64,000 bases of DNA. Origin: an uncultured Flammeovirgaceae bacterium (GTDB lineage Bacteria > Bacteroidota > Bacteroidia > Cytophagales > MED-G16). Below the pieces are notes generated by a model, which worked only from the letters and a program-made list of their open reading frames with translations, did no database searches and had not been told where the DNA came from. Shown piece after piece: positions 7,853 to 16,974 of the stretch. Location: positions 128,444 to 192,443 of the forward strand of contig CAJXDN010000001.1 of the NCBI GenBank assembly GCA_913052485.1. The letters are read 5' to 3'. The position numbers were made by a program, and so were the translations under genes. Position 1 is the first letter of the stretch, and each line of letters starts with the position of its first letter.

Positions 7853-10436
7853 TGACGGAAATTTTTACTTTGTCGATGTTATTATCAGTTTTTAAATAGA
7901 GATCATATTCGCCGATGAGAATAAATTTATTGTAATGTATAAAATATGGTGACTGATCATCAGAGCTCTCAATAACTAAATCCCATCTTATCTGATTTAA
8001 ACCTTTATATCCGTATCCAGTTTTCTCCCAAATTACTTTCTCTTTGTCTCTAATTTCTAAAGAATATTTTTTGTTTCCGTTTAGATAAAATGATATTGGT
8101 ACTTTCTCGTATGATCCTGGTATTGGTTCACCGTGTGTATCATTAAATTTTGGTAGAATCATTTTTTCAACACTCAGTAAATTGTCTATACTTAATTCAT
8201 TTGTATGCTTATAAAATTTATAAATTGGGTCCAAATTTATTTTATATATACCTCTCCCGTGAGTAGATACAATCATATCGTTTGATCTTTCCTCTATCTC
8301 AATATCAGATACACTACTCATCGGAAAATCTTTTCCTAAAATATTCCATGTTTTTCCTCTATCAACAGATATGTAAACCCCCCTGTACATACCAGCATAT
8401 AATATATTTTCATATATCTTATCTTCAGTAATTATATTTACAGGTTCATTTGGTAAGTTTCCTCTCATCCTCTTCCAATCCATACCATAATTTTCTGATA
8501 CATATAGGTAATTATTTAAATCATCATAATTTATTCCTGTCATTGCCATATATACTCTCTGCTTTTTAAAATAAGAAGGGTGTATACTTCTGATATATGC
8601 ATTGCCAATATTTTTAGAATTCTCCTCCCACGATTTTCCATCATTTTTAGATGTCCAAAATAATCCTCTATCTGAACCGTAATAAAGAAGACCCTCTTCT
8701 AATTTTGACTCAGCAATTGCACCTGAGGAAAATGATTTAATTTTTTTTTTGCTTCCCTCAGTCAAATTATCACTTATCACCTCCCAGTTGTCACCTCTAT
8801 TTTTAGATTTAAAAACATAATTTCCTGCATGATACAAAGTGTTGGTATTATGTTCTGAGATAAAGTATGGAGTTATGAAATTAAATTTAAGTGTGTCTTC
8901 AATATCCCTCGAAAGTGATGGTTTAATTGATATTGATTCATTTGAAATTATATTTTTTCTCCTGATTGCTCCATTCTGCATGCTGAAGTAAACAGTACTG
9001 CTATCATTTTTATCAACTTGTGTTACACAACCATCACCACCATCCCAGGAATCGATCCAAAGGTATTTCCAGGGATCATTAACTTCATTTATCCATTCTA
9101 CTGCGGGACCGAAAACAGTTGAGTTATCTTGTGTACCACCGTAAATATTGTATGGTGTTCTATTATCTAATTCTATATCATAGAATTCACCTGTAGGTAT
9201 ATTATTATAATGAATCCAGGAATTTCCTTTATCAAGACTAACAAATAAACCACCATCATTTCCAAGTGCCAGATGCTTTGGATTATTTGGATTTATCCAT
9301 AACTCACAATGATCTAAATGTAAACCCTTTGCTTGGCTGGGATTCATTCTCTTTACACTACCTTTTATATTTTTAAAAGATTTACCGCCATCTATACTAT
9401 GAGCAAGTCTAACTCCTAAAGCATAAACTTCATCGTCATTATCTGGGCTAAGGTATATGTCAGCGAAATACCATCCAATTCCAGGAAAAATATATAAATC
9501 TTCAGAATGAGTTCTGAGCCAATTTTTACCAGCATCTGTAGATAAATATACTTCAGCAGCATTACTTCTCTCCTTAGATAAATTATCAATTAGCGCATAT
9601 ACCTTATCGGGATCCGAATGAGATACAGCTAATCCTATTCTTCCCATTTTTTCCCCATATGGTAGTCCATTAATCAATTTTTCCCAACTTTCACCATTAT
9701 CATCACTCCTATATATTCCTGAATTCTCTCCGCTTATTCCTGGATTATTTTGCCACATAGAGGTATATATTATGTCAGGGTTGGACTTAGATATAACTAT
9801 GTCATTAGATCCGGTATTTTCATTAATATGAAGAACTAATTCCCATGATTCACCTCCGTCTAAAGTTCTGTATACTCCTCTGTTTTTATTCTTGCTCCAA
9901 AAATGACCTAAAACACTAACAAAAACTATATCTGGATTTTCTGGATTAATTGATATTTCTCCAATATGCCATGAGTCATTTAGACCTAGATGAACCCATG
10001 ACTCCCCACCATTATCAGATTTATAGATTCCGGTACCAGGCATTGTAAAATTTCTTCCTTTTTTTAGACTTTCACCTGTACCCACATAGATTATGTTTTT
10101 ATCAGATGGGGCAACAGCTATATCACCAATCCCTAGTGAGGGTACATCATTAAAAATTGGTTTCCATGATATGCCATTATTTTTTGTTTTCCATAAATTA
10201 CCTGATCCAAATGCCACGTACATAGTACCAGGATTTTCCTCGTCAACTTGAATCGATTCTACTCTTGCAGAATTCACTACAGGACCTACAGATATCCAGT
10301 CAACATTATAATGAGTATTATTTTTTAGTGATAAATATTCCTCATAAGATTTAATTAGTGGGGACTCTAGCTGCTGGCATACTATAAAATTTTGACCATA
10401 GAATATAGAAATAAATAATAAAAAAAGTTTTTTCAT
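7839..10436 (-). CDS. Secreted BNR/VPS10-like beta-propeller protein (paralogue 1)
   Basis: An 865-residue protein with a signal peptide (LFLLFISIFYGQNFIVCQ) and many Asp-box (BNR) repeats of the form S-x-D-x-G-x-x-W: SDNGGESW, TLDGGESW, SDDNGESW, STDAGKNW, SLDKGNSW, SVDRGKTW. These build sialidase- or sortilin-type propellers, often annotated as glycosyl hydrolase or VPS10 domain protein in Bacteroidota. I see no clear sialidase Arg triad and no T9SS sorting domain, so catalysis is unproven and periplasmic or outer-membrane location is inferred. The C-terminal 100 residues form a separate beta domain (YSLEIRDKEKVIWEKTGYG). It is a paralogue of the protein at 11332-14145, which lies on the opposite strand beyond tRNA-Lys and rsmE. 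Confidence 0.83.
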   Translation of the reverse strand: MKKLFLLFISIFYGQNFIVCQQLESPLIKSYEEYLSLKNNTHYNVDWISVGPVVNSARVESIQVDEENPGTMYVAFGSGNLWKTKNNGISWKPIFNDVPSLGIGDIAVAPSDKNIIYVGTGESLKKGRNFTMPGTGIYKSDNGGESWVHLGLNDSWHIGEISINPENPDIVFVSVLGHFWSKNKNRGVYRTLDGGESWELVLHINENTGSNDIVISKSNPDIIYTSMWQNNPGISGENSGIYRSDDNGESWEKLINGLPYGEKMGRIGLAVSHSDPDKVYALIDNLSKERSNAAEVYLSTDAGKNWLRTHSEDLYIFPGIGWYFADIYLSPDNDDEVYALGVRLAHSIDGGKSFKNIKGSVKRMNPSQAKGLHLDHCELWINPNNPKHLALGNDGGLFVSLDKGNSWIHYNNIPTGEFYDIELDNRTPYNIYGGTQDNSTVFGPAVEWINEVNDPWKYLWIDSWDGGDGCVTQVDKNDSSTVYFSMQNGAIRRKNIISNESISIKPSLSRDIEDTLKFNFITPYFISEHNTNTLYHAGNYVFKSKNRGDNWEVISDNLTEGSKKKIKSFSSGAIAESKLEEGLLYYGSDRGLFWTSKNDGKSWEENSKNIGNAYIRSIHPSYFKKQRVYMAMTGINYDDLNNYLYVSENYGMDWKRMRGNLPNEPVNIITEDKIYENILYAGMYRGVYISVDRGKTWNILGKDFPMSSVSDIEIEERSNDMIVSTHGRGIYKINLDPIYKFYKHTNELSIDNLLSVEKMILPKFNDTHGEPIPGSYEKVPISFYLNGNKKYSLEIRDKEKVIWEKTGYGYKGLNQIRWDLVIESSDDQSPYFIHYNKFILIGEYDLYLKTDNNIDKVKISVNGQG

Positions 10437-10476
10437 TTTTTTAATTTAACAATTTTCAAATAATTTAATCTCATTA

Positions 10477-10506
10477 TTGTAATATCAATAACATTTTCTA
10501 GTTTTG
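10477..10506 (+). promoter_or_regulatory. Promoter of tRNA-Lys, Bacteroidota type
   Basis: A TAGTTTTG box at 10499-10506 matches the Bacteroidota -7 consensus TAnnTTTG exactly. A TTG at 10477-10479 lies 19 bases upstream, the expected place of the -33 element. Transcription would start a few bases downstream, some 12-15 bases before the mature tRNA end. The pairing of both elements at correct spacing before an RNA gene makes this the best-supported promoter in the window. Confidence 0.55.
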
Positions 10507-10525
10507 CGCGTTCCATTGATTAATT

Positions 10526-10598
10526 GATTGGCTAGCTCAGTTGGTAGAGCATCTCCCTTTTAAGGAGAGGGTCCTGGGTTCGAGACCCAGGCCAATCA
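10526..10598 (+). tRNA. tRNA-Lys (anticodon TTT)
   Basis: A 73-base cloverleaf. The acceptor arms are GATTGGC (10526-10532) and GCCAATC (10591-10597), with discriminator A at 10598. The D arm contains GCTCAGTTGGTAGAGC. The anticodon stem TCTCC/GGAGA encloses the loop CTTTTAA with anticodon TTT at 10559-10561, which decodes lysine. The T arm is CTGGG-TTCGAGA-CCCAG. CCA is not encoded. The gene sits between two minus-strand genes and ends only 3 bases before the rsmE stop codon on the other strand. Confidence 0.97.
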
Positions 10599-10601
10599 CT
10601 T

Positions 10602-11282
10602 TTAAAGATTTTTGAGCAAGTATCCACCAACAACTGCCGCAGTTTCTGTCCTTAAAATATTATTTCCAAGGCTGATTTTTTTAAATCCATTATCACTCAT
10701 TAATTTTTTTTCATTTTCTGAGAAGTCGCCCTCAGGTCCAATAATTAGTATACATTTTTTTCCTTCAAGTGAGCTATTAAATTTCTTATTATAATCGATA
10801 TCAGCATAAAATTTATTATCAGTATCTCTATGTTGTCTTATGAAATTATCAAAAGAAACTGCCTCATTAAGATCTGTAAGAAATAAAGACTTACATTGCT
10901 TTAATGCTGAGATAGTTTTTTTAATTAGTCTTTGATATTTTAATTTTTTTCTTTCTGAGTGTCTTGTAATAACAAAGGATATACTACAAACTCCTATTTC
11001 ACTAAGCTTCTCGACCATCCACTCTAATCTACTCTGGCTTTTGATTAAAGATATTGCCACTTCTAATTCTATTGTTTTTTCAACTGACTTAATTTTTTTG
11101 ATTTTATTTAAATTACAGTAGTGTTTATTGATTTTATCAATATGTGAGCTGTATAGATTTCCTTCGCCGTCCGTAAACAAAATTTTATCATTTTTCTTCT
11201 TTCTTAGAACTTTAATGCAGTGCTTAAATTCATCACCTCCTATAATATTGTTATCTTCTCTTGGTATGTAAAATAGCTGCAA
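10602..11282 (-). CDS. rsmE: 16S rRNA (uracil-1498 N3)-methyltransferase RsmE
   Basis: A 226-residue SPOUT-class methyltransferase, slightly shorter than the 243 of E. coli RsmE, which methylates N3 of U1498 in helix 44 of 16S rRNA using S-adenosylmethionine. The trefoil-knot signature is clear near the C-terminus: LIIGPEGDFSENE followed by ISLGNNILRTETAAV. The N-terminal part (MQLFYIPRE ... HCIKVLRKKKNDKILFTDGEG) is the PUA-like RNA-binding domain. The gene is single, running towards tRNA-Lys on the opposite strand, and divergent from the second propeller gene. Confidence 0.95.
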   Translation of the reverse strand: MQLFYIPREDNNIIGGDEFKHCIKVLRKKKNDKILFTDGEGNLYSSHIDKINKHYCNLNKIKKIKSVEKTIELEVAISLIKSQSRLEWMVEKLSEIGVCSISFVITRHSERKKLKYQRLIKKTISALKQCKSLFLTDLNEAVSFDNFIRQHRDTDNKFYADIDYNKKFNSSLEGKKCILIIGPEGDFSENEKKLMSDNGFKKISLGNNILRTETAAVVGGYLLKNL

Positions 11283-11331
11283 TTTTTCTATATTTAATAC
11301 TTGATAAAGTAAACCTAATAACTCTAATACT

Positions 11332-14145
11332 ATGATTAAAATTTTATATATAATAATTCTAATTTCTGTTACGAATATTTCTCACTCTCAGAAAAAAAAA
11401 GGAAAAACTATTTATCCAGAATCGACTTCTTCAATAGACAGAAATAATGGATATGAAGATAGGAAGAGGTTAGAGGAAAAGTCATTAGTTAAAAATCTAA
11501 AATTTAAAAATATTGGGCCGTCTGTCATGAGTGGTAGGGTGGTTGATTTAGAAGTTAACCCAAATGACCCAACTCATTTTTATGTTGCTTACGCGTCTGG
11601 AGGACTCTGGGAAACAAAAAATAACGGAAATTCATTCACATCACTTTTTGATAATCAAATGGTAATGACAATTGGAGATGTAAAAGTAGACTGGCAAAAT
11701 AAAATCATATACATTGGCTCAGGTGAAAATAATTCAAGTCGATCATCTTACTCTGGAAATGGTATCTATAGATCTGTTGATAATGGAAAGAATTGGATTA
11801 ATTTAGGATTACAAGAATCTCACCACATTGGTAGGATAATATTACACCCTAAAAATCCAGATATCCTCTGGGTAGCATCTTTAGGTCATTTATATTCTCC
11901 AAGTGTGGAGAGGGGTATATATAAGTCTACTGATGGGGGGAAGTCCTGGCAGAATAAACTCTTTATAAATGAGTTTACTGGAGCTATAGATTTGGTTATT
12001 GATAATTCAAACCCTGACATTTTATATTGCTCTATGTGGGAAAAAGATCGAAAAGCTTGGAACTTTGATGGTTCAGGCATTGGCTCTGGAATCTACAAAT
12101 CTGAAGATGGAGGTGAAAGCTGGATAGAAATTTCTGGTGGAGATAGTGGCTTTCCTGATACAGATGGTACCGGAAGAATCGGTCTCGATCTTTCCCTATC
12201 TGACCCAAATATCTTATATGCAATCTTGGATAATCAGGATAGAAGACAAAGTAGTAACGATGTTATTAGCAGCGATCTTAGCAAGGATAAATTAAGGTCT
12301 ATTAGTACAACTGATTTCTTAAAAATTTCAGATGAGATTCTCGAAAAATTTTTAAAAAAAAATAGATTTCCAAATATATATAATGCATTAAAAATAAAGG
12401 AAATGGTAAGAATTGGTGACATATCGCCAATTTCTCTTGTTGAGTATTTAGAGGATTCAAACACACTTTTATTTGATACACCAGTAATAGGTGCAGAAGT
12501 ATATAGATCTGAGGATTTTGGAAAAACTTGGAAAAAAATAAATGAAGATGATTTGAGCTATCTATTCTATTCTTATGGGTATTATTTTGGAGAAATTCGA
12601 GTTGATCCGCAAGATCCAAGTAAGGTTTATACCATGGGAGTTCCACTCATAAAATCTGATAATTCAGGAAAATCATGGGAATCTATTGACTTTGAAAATA
12701 TGCACGGAGATTACCATGCTCTTTGGATTAATCCGAATCGAAGTGGACACCTTATAGTGGGAAATGATGGGGGAGTAAATATGTCATACGATGATGGTGA
12801 TAATTGGATGAAATTCAATAGCCCGTCTGTAGGACAATTTTATGATATTAATGTTGACATGAAGGAGCCATATAATGTCTACGGTGGTTTCCAAGATAAT
12901 GGTGTTTGGATGGGGCCATCAGACTATACTTCTAGCTTGAGATGGCATAGCACTGGAAGTTACCCTTGGAAATCAATTTATGGCGGAGATGGTATGCAGA
13001 CGGAAATTGATTACAGAGATAATGAGACTGTCTACACAGGTTCACAATTTGGAAATTACTCAAGGATTAATACAAGAACTGGAGATAGAAAGAGAATTAC
13101 TCCATCCCACAAACTTGGAGAAAGGCCATACCGATGGAATTGGGAGACCCCGATATATTTATCTCGTCACAATCAGGATATATTATATATGGGTTCAAAT
13201 AAATTTCATAGATCGCTTAATAAAGGAGATGAGTTTGAGACTTTGTCAATAGACTTGACTAATGGAGGAATAAAAGGAAATGTTAGTTATGGCACTCTGA
13301 CAACTATAATTGAGTCCAGTATTAAGTTTGGGTTAATTTATGTTGGTAGTGATGATGGATTAATACATGTTTCTAAAGATGGGGGATATAGTTGGACTAA
13401 TATTTCTTCTAGTTTACCTGAAAATATGTGGGTCAGTAGTATCTATCCCTCTAACTTCTATGAAGGTAGAGTTTATTTATCATTAAATGGATACAGATGG
13501 GATAATTTTGAGTCAATGATTTATGTCTCTGATGATTTCGGACTTAACTGGAGTAGGATTGGTAATGATCTCCCCCAAGAACCAGTCAATGTCATAATTG
13601 AAGACATCAAAAACGAAAATTTGTTATATGTAGGAACTGATCATGGGGTATATGCTTCTCTAGATATTGGAAATAATTTCCATTCATTTATGGGAGGGCT
13701 TCCTAGAACCCCTGTCCATGATCTAGTTATCCATCCGAGAGATAATGATTTAGTTGTTGGAACCCACGGGAGATCTGTCTTTGTTGCAAATGTTGAGTTT
13801 TTACAGAAAATTGATGAGGATATTTTATCAAAATCAATTCATGTTTTTGAAGTTGATGATATAAAATATTCCTCGAGGTGGGGATCTAAAAACTGGTATG
13901 GAGATCTAATAGAGCCATCAGCTATTTTTGTTATTTTCTCGGGTAAAGATGAAGAGATCCATATGGAAATTATGAATGATGATGGTGTTTTAATAGATAA
14001 AAAATTAAAAATTAGTTATGGGATTAACTACATAAATAATAATCTACTGGCTGATAAAAAAAAGAAATATTTATCAAAAGGTAAGTATAGAATAAAAGTA
14101 AGTAACTTATATTCAAGTTATGAAAAAGATTTCTTAATTAATTAA
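11332..14145 (+). CDS. Secreted BNR/VPS10-like beta-propeller protein (paralogue 2)
   Basis: A 937-residue protein with a signal peptide (ILYIIILISVTNISHSQ) and the same plan as the protein at 7839-10436: an opening LKFKNIGPSVMSGRV segment, then Asp-box repeats such as SVDNGKNW, STDGGKSW, SEDGGESW, SEDFGKTW, SKDGGYSW and SDDFGLNW. Between about residues 300 and 380 it has an inserted Lys/Ile-rich helical segment (SKDKLRSISTTDFLKISDEI) that paralogue 1 lacks. No T9SS sorting domain or definite catalytic triad is visible. The DUF1080 gene follows after 10 bases, probably in the same transcript. Such proteins are abundant in Bacteroidota and suspected to bind or process glycans or peptides; the role here is not shown. 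Confidence 0.83.
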   Translation: MIKILYIIILISVTNISHSQKKKGKTIYPESTSSIDRNNGYEDRKRLEEKSLVKNLKFKNIGPSVMSGRVVDLEVNPNDPTHFYVAYASGGLWETKNNGNSFTSLFDNQMVMTIGDVKVDWQNKIIYIGSGENNSSRSSYSGNGIYRSVDNGKNWINLGLQESHHIGRIILHPKNPDILWVASLGHLYSPSVERGIYKSTDGGKSWQNKLFINEFTGAIDLVIDNSNPDILYCSMWEKDRKAWNFDGSGIGSGIYKSEDGGESWIEISGGDSGFPDTDGTGRIGLDLSLSDPNILYAILDNQDRRQSSNDVISSDLSKDKLRSISTTDFLKISDEILEKFLKKNRFPNIYNALKIKEMVRIGDISPISLVEYLEDSNTLLFDTPVIGAEVYRSEDFGKTWKKINEDDLSYLFYSYGYYFGEIRVDPQDPSKVYTMGVPLIKSDNSGKSWESIDFENMHGDYHALWINPNRSGHLIVGNDGGVNMSYDDGDNWMKFNSPSVGQFYDINVDMKEPYNVYGGFQDNGVWMGPSDYTSSLRWHSTGSYPWKSIYGGDGMQTEIDYRDNETVYTGSQFGNYSRINTRTGDRKRITPSHKLGERPYRWNWETPIYLSRHNQDILYMGSNKFHRSLNKGDEFETLSIDLTNGGIKGNVSYGTLTTIIESSIKFGLIYVGSDDGLIHVSKDGGYSWTNISSSLPENMWVSSIYPSNFYEGRVYLSLNGYRWDNFESMIYVSDDFGLNWSRIGNDLPQEPVNVIIEDIKNENLLYVGTDHGVYASLDIGNNFHSFMGGLPRTPVHDLVIHPRDNDLVVGTHGRSVFVANVEFLQKIDEDILSKSIHVFEVDDIKYSSRWGSKNWYGDLIEPSAIFVIFSGKDEEIHMEIMNDDGVLIDKKLKISYGINYINNNLLADKKKKYLSKGKYRIKVSNLYSSYEKDFLIN

Positions 14146-14155
14146 AACTAGAAAA

Positions 14156-15043
14156 ATGATACTAACAACTTTACTAATCTTATTAAATCTCCAAGCTGAT
14201 TTTAAGGGTTTCCCTGACAAGGAGACAGCTGAATATTACTCATCTATCCTCGGATGTGATGGTTCGTTCAGTGTCATTAGGGATGGTGAAAAATTTTTTT
14301 TCCCATGTAAAAATCAGGATGAATTAGATGATTTTATACAGGCCAGAGAGGTAGAACCAAAAGTGACAGAGATATGGGATCCTGAACCTGAAGTAGTTAG
14401 ACCTGGAAATTCATTTAGAGACGCTCCATCAGATGCAATAATTTTATTTGACGGAACCAATTTAGATAATTGGGTACACAAAAATGGAGATCCTGCAAAA
14501 TGGGATTTAGGAGACGGGTTTTTTACAGTTGAACCAGGTACAGGTGATATATTAAGCCGAGAAGTTTTTGGTAGCTGTCAATTACATGTTGAGTTTAGGT
14601 CCCCATCAAAAATTGAGGGAGATGGTCAGGATAGGGGAAATAGTGGAGTTTATTTTATGGAAAATTATGAAGTAGGAGATACTGGGTATGAGATACAGGT
14701 TCTAGACTCTTATGATAATAGGACTTATTCCAATGGACAGGCAGGTAGCGTTTACAAACAACATAGTCCATTAGTTAACGCCTCAAAAAAACCAGGAGAG
14801 TGGCAGACATATGATATAATATTTAAAGCTCCTGTATTCAATAAGAATGGACGAGTAGAATCTCCCGCTTACATCACTGTATTTCATAATGGGGTATTAA
14901 TACAAAATAATTCTCAAATTCAAGGATATGTTAAATATATAGGGTATCCTGAGTATAAAGCTCACCCTTCCAAACTTCCTATAAAACTACAAGATCATAG
15001 TAATTTAGTGAGTTTTAGAAATATTTGGATAAGAAGGTTATAA
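14156..15043 (+). CDS. DUF1080 / 3-keto-disaccharide hydrolase family protein, secreted
   Basis: A 295-residue protein. It opens with a short hydrophobic export-type segment (MILTTLLILLNLQA), then a roughly 60-residue unit with two cysteines (ILGCDGSF, FFPCKNQ), a Pro/Glu linker, and from about residue 95 a DUF1080 domain: AIILFDGTNLDNWVHKNGDP, FGSCQLHVEFRSP, NSGVYFMENYE, YEIQVLDSY and the final IKLQDHSNLVSFRNIWIRRL. DUF1080 is a concanavalin-like jelly roll; some members hydrolyse 3-keto-glycosides, so a role in sugar breakdown outside the cytoplasm is plausible. It follows the propeller gene by 10 bases. It is convergent with hslV, the stops lying 2 bases apart. Confidence 0.82.
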   Translation: MILTTLLILLNLQADFKGFPDKETAEYYSSILGCDGSFSVIRDGEKFFFPCKNQDELDDFIQAREVEPKVTEIWDPEPEVVRPGNSFRDAPSDAIILFDGTNLDNWVHKNGDPAKWDLGDGFFTVEPGTGDILSREVFGSCQLHVEFRSPSKIEGDGQDRGNSGVYFMENYEVGDTGYEIQVLDSYDNRTYSNGQAGSVYKQHSPLVNASKKPGEWQTYDIIFKAPVFNKNGRVESPAYITVFHNGVLIQNNSQIQGYVKYIGYPEYKAHPSKLPIKLQDHSNLVSFRNIWIRRL

Positions 15044-15045
15044 TA

Positions 15046-15585
15046 TTAACCTAATTTTTCAATTACAATATTATGATTTGTGTAGATACAAATATCGGCA
15101 GCAATAGTTAGGCTTTTTCTGACAATTTCCTCAGAGTTTAATTTACTATTATTTTCTTTCAATGCAATAGCAGCTGCTTGGGCATACATACTTCCAGAAC
15201 CGATTGTTGCAATATTATTATCTGGTTCTAAAACATCACCAGTACCAGATATTATAAGTATTTGACTAGTGTCAGCTACAATCATCATGGCCTCAAGTCT
15301 CCTTAGATATCTATCCATTCTCCAATCTTTTGCTAGCTCAATAGCAGATCTTTTCATATTACCGCCGTACTTGCTAAGCTTCTCCTCAAATCTTTCAATT
15401 AGGGTAAAGGCATCAGCAGTAGATCCTGCGAATCCTGCTAAAATTTTTCCATCATTTAAAACCCTTATCTTATTTACATTACTTTTTGCAACAGTATTCC
15501 CCATTGTGGCCTGACCGTCAGCACCTACAGCCACTTTTCCGTCTTTGAGAACTGCACAAACGGTTGTTGATTTTACTTTACTCAT
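15046..15585 (-). CDS. hslV: ATP-dependent protease HslV, proteasome-related peptidase
   Basis: A 179-residue N-terminal nucleophile hydrolase, the usual HslV length. The sequence [20 protein letters not shown] gives a six-residue propeptide (MSKVKS) before the catalytic Thr; the Lys in [20 protein letters not shown] is the conserved active-site base region. HslV forms two hexameric rings that degrade proteins delivered by the AAA+ unfoldase HslU. hslU is not next to it or anywhere in the window, although the two are usually adjacent. The gene follows the pyruvate dehydrogenase E2 gene by one base and must be cotranscribed with it. Confidence 0.95.
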   Translation of the reverse strand: MSKVKSTTVCAVLKDGKVAVGADGQATMGNTVAKSNVNKIRVLNDGKILAGFAGSTADAFTLIERFEEKLSKYGGNMKRSAIELAKDWRMDRYLRRLEAMMIVADTSQILIISGTGDVLEPDNNIATIGSGSMYAQAAAIALKENNSKLNSEEIVRKSLTIAADICIYTNHNIVIEKLG

Positions 15586-15586
15586 A

Positions 15587-16900
15587 TTAAACTAAAATTT
15601 TAATTGGATCTTCAATAAGTTCCTTTAATGTCTGGAGGAATGATGCTCCCAATGCACCATCTACAATCCTGTGATCACATGAAAGTGTTACTTTCATTAT
15701 GTTACCAGGTACTATGTCTCCATTTTTTATAATTGGAGTATTTTTAATTCCTCCTACAGCTAGTATACAAGAGTCATTCGGATTAATAATAGCAGTAAAC
15801 TCATCTATGCCAAACATACCAAGATTAGATATAGTAAAGGTATTTCCTTCCCATTCAGAGGGTTGGAGTTGTTTGTTTTTAGCCTTATTTGCGAGCATTT
15901 TAACTTCTGTTGAAATGTGAGATAGTGACTTATTATCTGCAAATTTTATAACTGGTACAAGTAATCCCTCATCTACTGCGACAGCAACACCAATGTGGAC
16001 ATGATTATTTACTCTTATTTTATCTGTTAAAAAACTAGCATTAACCATCGGATGTTTTCTTAAAGCGACGGCGCACGCCTTTAAAATTATGTCATTGAAA
16101 GAGATTTTTATTTCAGAAGTTTCATTAATTTTTTTTCTACCTTCCATACAATTATCCATATTAATCTCCATGGTAAGATAGAAGTGAGGAGCAGAAAACT
16201 TACTCTCAGCTAATCTCTTTGAAATAGTTTTTCTCATTTGAGATACAGGAATTTCTTCATAAGATTCCTCTGAATATATAGTAGGTAGAGTAATCTCTTT
16301 TGTTTTGGATTCTGATTCTGAAGGTTTTATATCAGAATAATTTTCAATATCCTGTTTTATTATCCTTCCACCATCTCCACTTCCTTTTATATTTGATAAA
16401 CTTATGCCTTTTTCATCTGCTAGTTTTTTTGCTAAAGGTGATGCTTTTACTCTAGAATCACTTAGGTCAGAATCGTTTGATGAGTCTTCTATGGTTTTAT
16501 CTTCTTCCCCATCACCTTCATCGAAAGATGTTTCAATATTCTCTTTATGAATTTCAGTTTCCTCTGGTGTATCATCAGGTTGAAAATTCTCTTCAGGTTT
16601 AGGATCGTCTTCCTCAGAAGAATTATTTTCTAATTCCTCCAAGATTGATTTTACATTTTCGTCTTTCTCACCTATTATTGCTATGACTCCATCAACAGGA
16701 ACTGAATCACCATCTTTCACCCCTATATGGAGCAATGTTCCGTCATCATAGGATTCTAATTCCATTGTTGCCTTATCTGTCTCGACTTCTGCTAATATGT
16801 CACCAGACTTAACATCGTCTCCAACTTTTTTAAGCCAAGTAGCAATTACGCCCTCTTCCATTGTATCACTCATCTTGGGCATTCTGATAATTTCAGCCAT
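15587..16900 (-). CDS. pdhC: Pyruvate dehydrogenase complex E2, dihydrolipoamide acetyltransferase
   Basis: A 437-residue E2 that transfers acetyl groups from lipoyl-lysine to CoA. Domain order: one lipoyl domain (1-80) with the modified Lys in [11 protein letters not shown]; a long acidic linker (about 85-150, rich in Glu, Asp and Ser); a peripheral E1/E3-binding domain ([21 protein letters not shown] to GRIIKQDI); and the catalytic core ending in [14 protein letters not shown], which carries the active-site His and Asp. With a single lipoyl domain it is shorter than the two-lipoyl E2 proteins of several relatives. E1 and E3 genes are not in the window. A TAAATTTG box at 16922-16915, 14 bases before the ATG, may be its -7 promoter element. 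Confidence 0.93.
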   Translation of the reverse strand: MAEIIRMPKMSDTMEEGVIATWLKKVGDDVKSGDILAEVETDKATMELESYDDGTLLHIGVKDGDSVPVDGVIAIIGEKDENVKSILEELENNSSEEDDPKPEENFQPDDTPEETEIHKENIETSFDEGDGEEDKTIEDSSNDSDLSDSRVKASPLAKKLADEKGISLSNIKGSGDGGRIIKQDIENYSDIKPSESESKTKEITLPTIYSEESYEEIPVSQMRKTISKRLAESKFSAPHFYLTMEINMDNCMEGRKKINETSEIKISFNDIILKACAVALRKHPMVNASFLTDKIRVNNHVHIGVAVAVDEGLLVPVIKFADNKSLSHISTEVKMLANKAKNKQLQPSEWEGNTFTISNLGMFGIDEFTAIINPNDSCILAVGGIKNTPIIKNGDIVPGNIMKVTLSCDHRIVDGALGASFLQTLKELIEDPIKILV

Positions 16901-16974
16901 AAATTAATTTTTCTCAAATTTAATCCAAAATTTTTTTAAAAGATTTAACTAAAGAAAATTATTATTTTTATGAA

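Noticed and set aside
11886-12646. Several minus-strand open frames inside the second propeller gene
   Set aside because: The plus-strand gene is continuous with Asp-box repeats through the region; the opposite frames have no motif and look like shadows of repetitive codon use.
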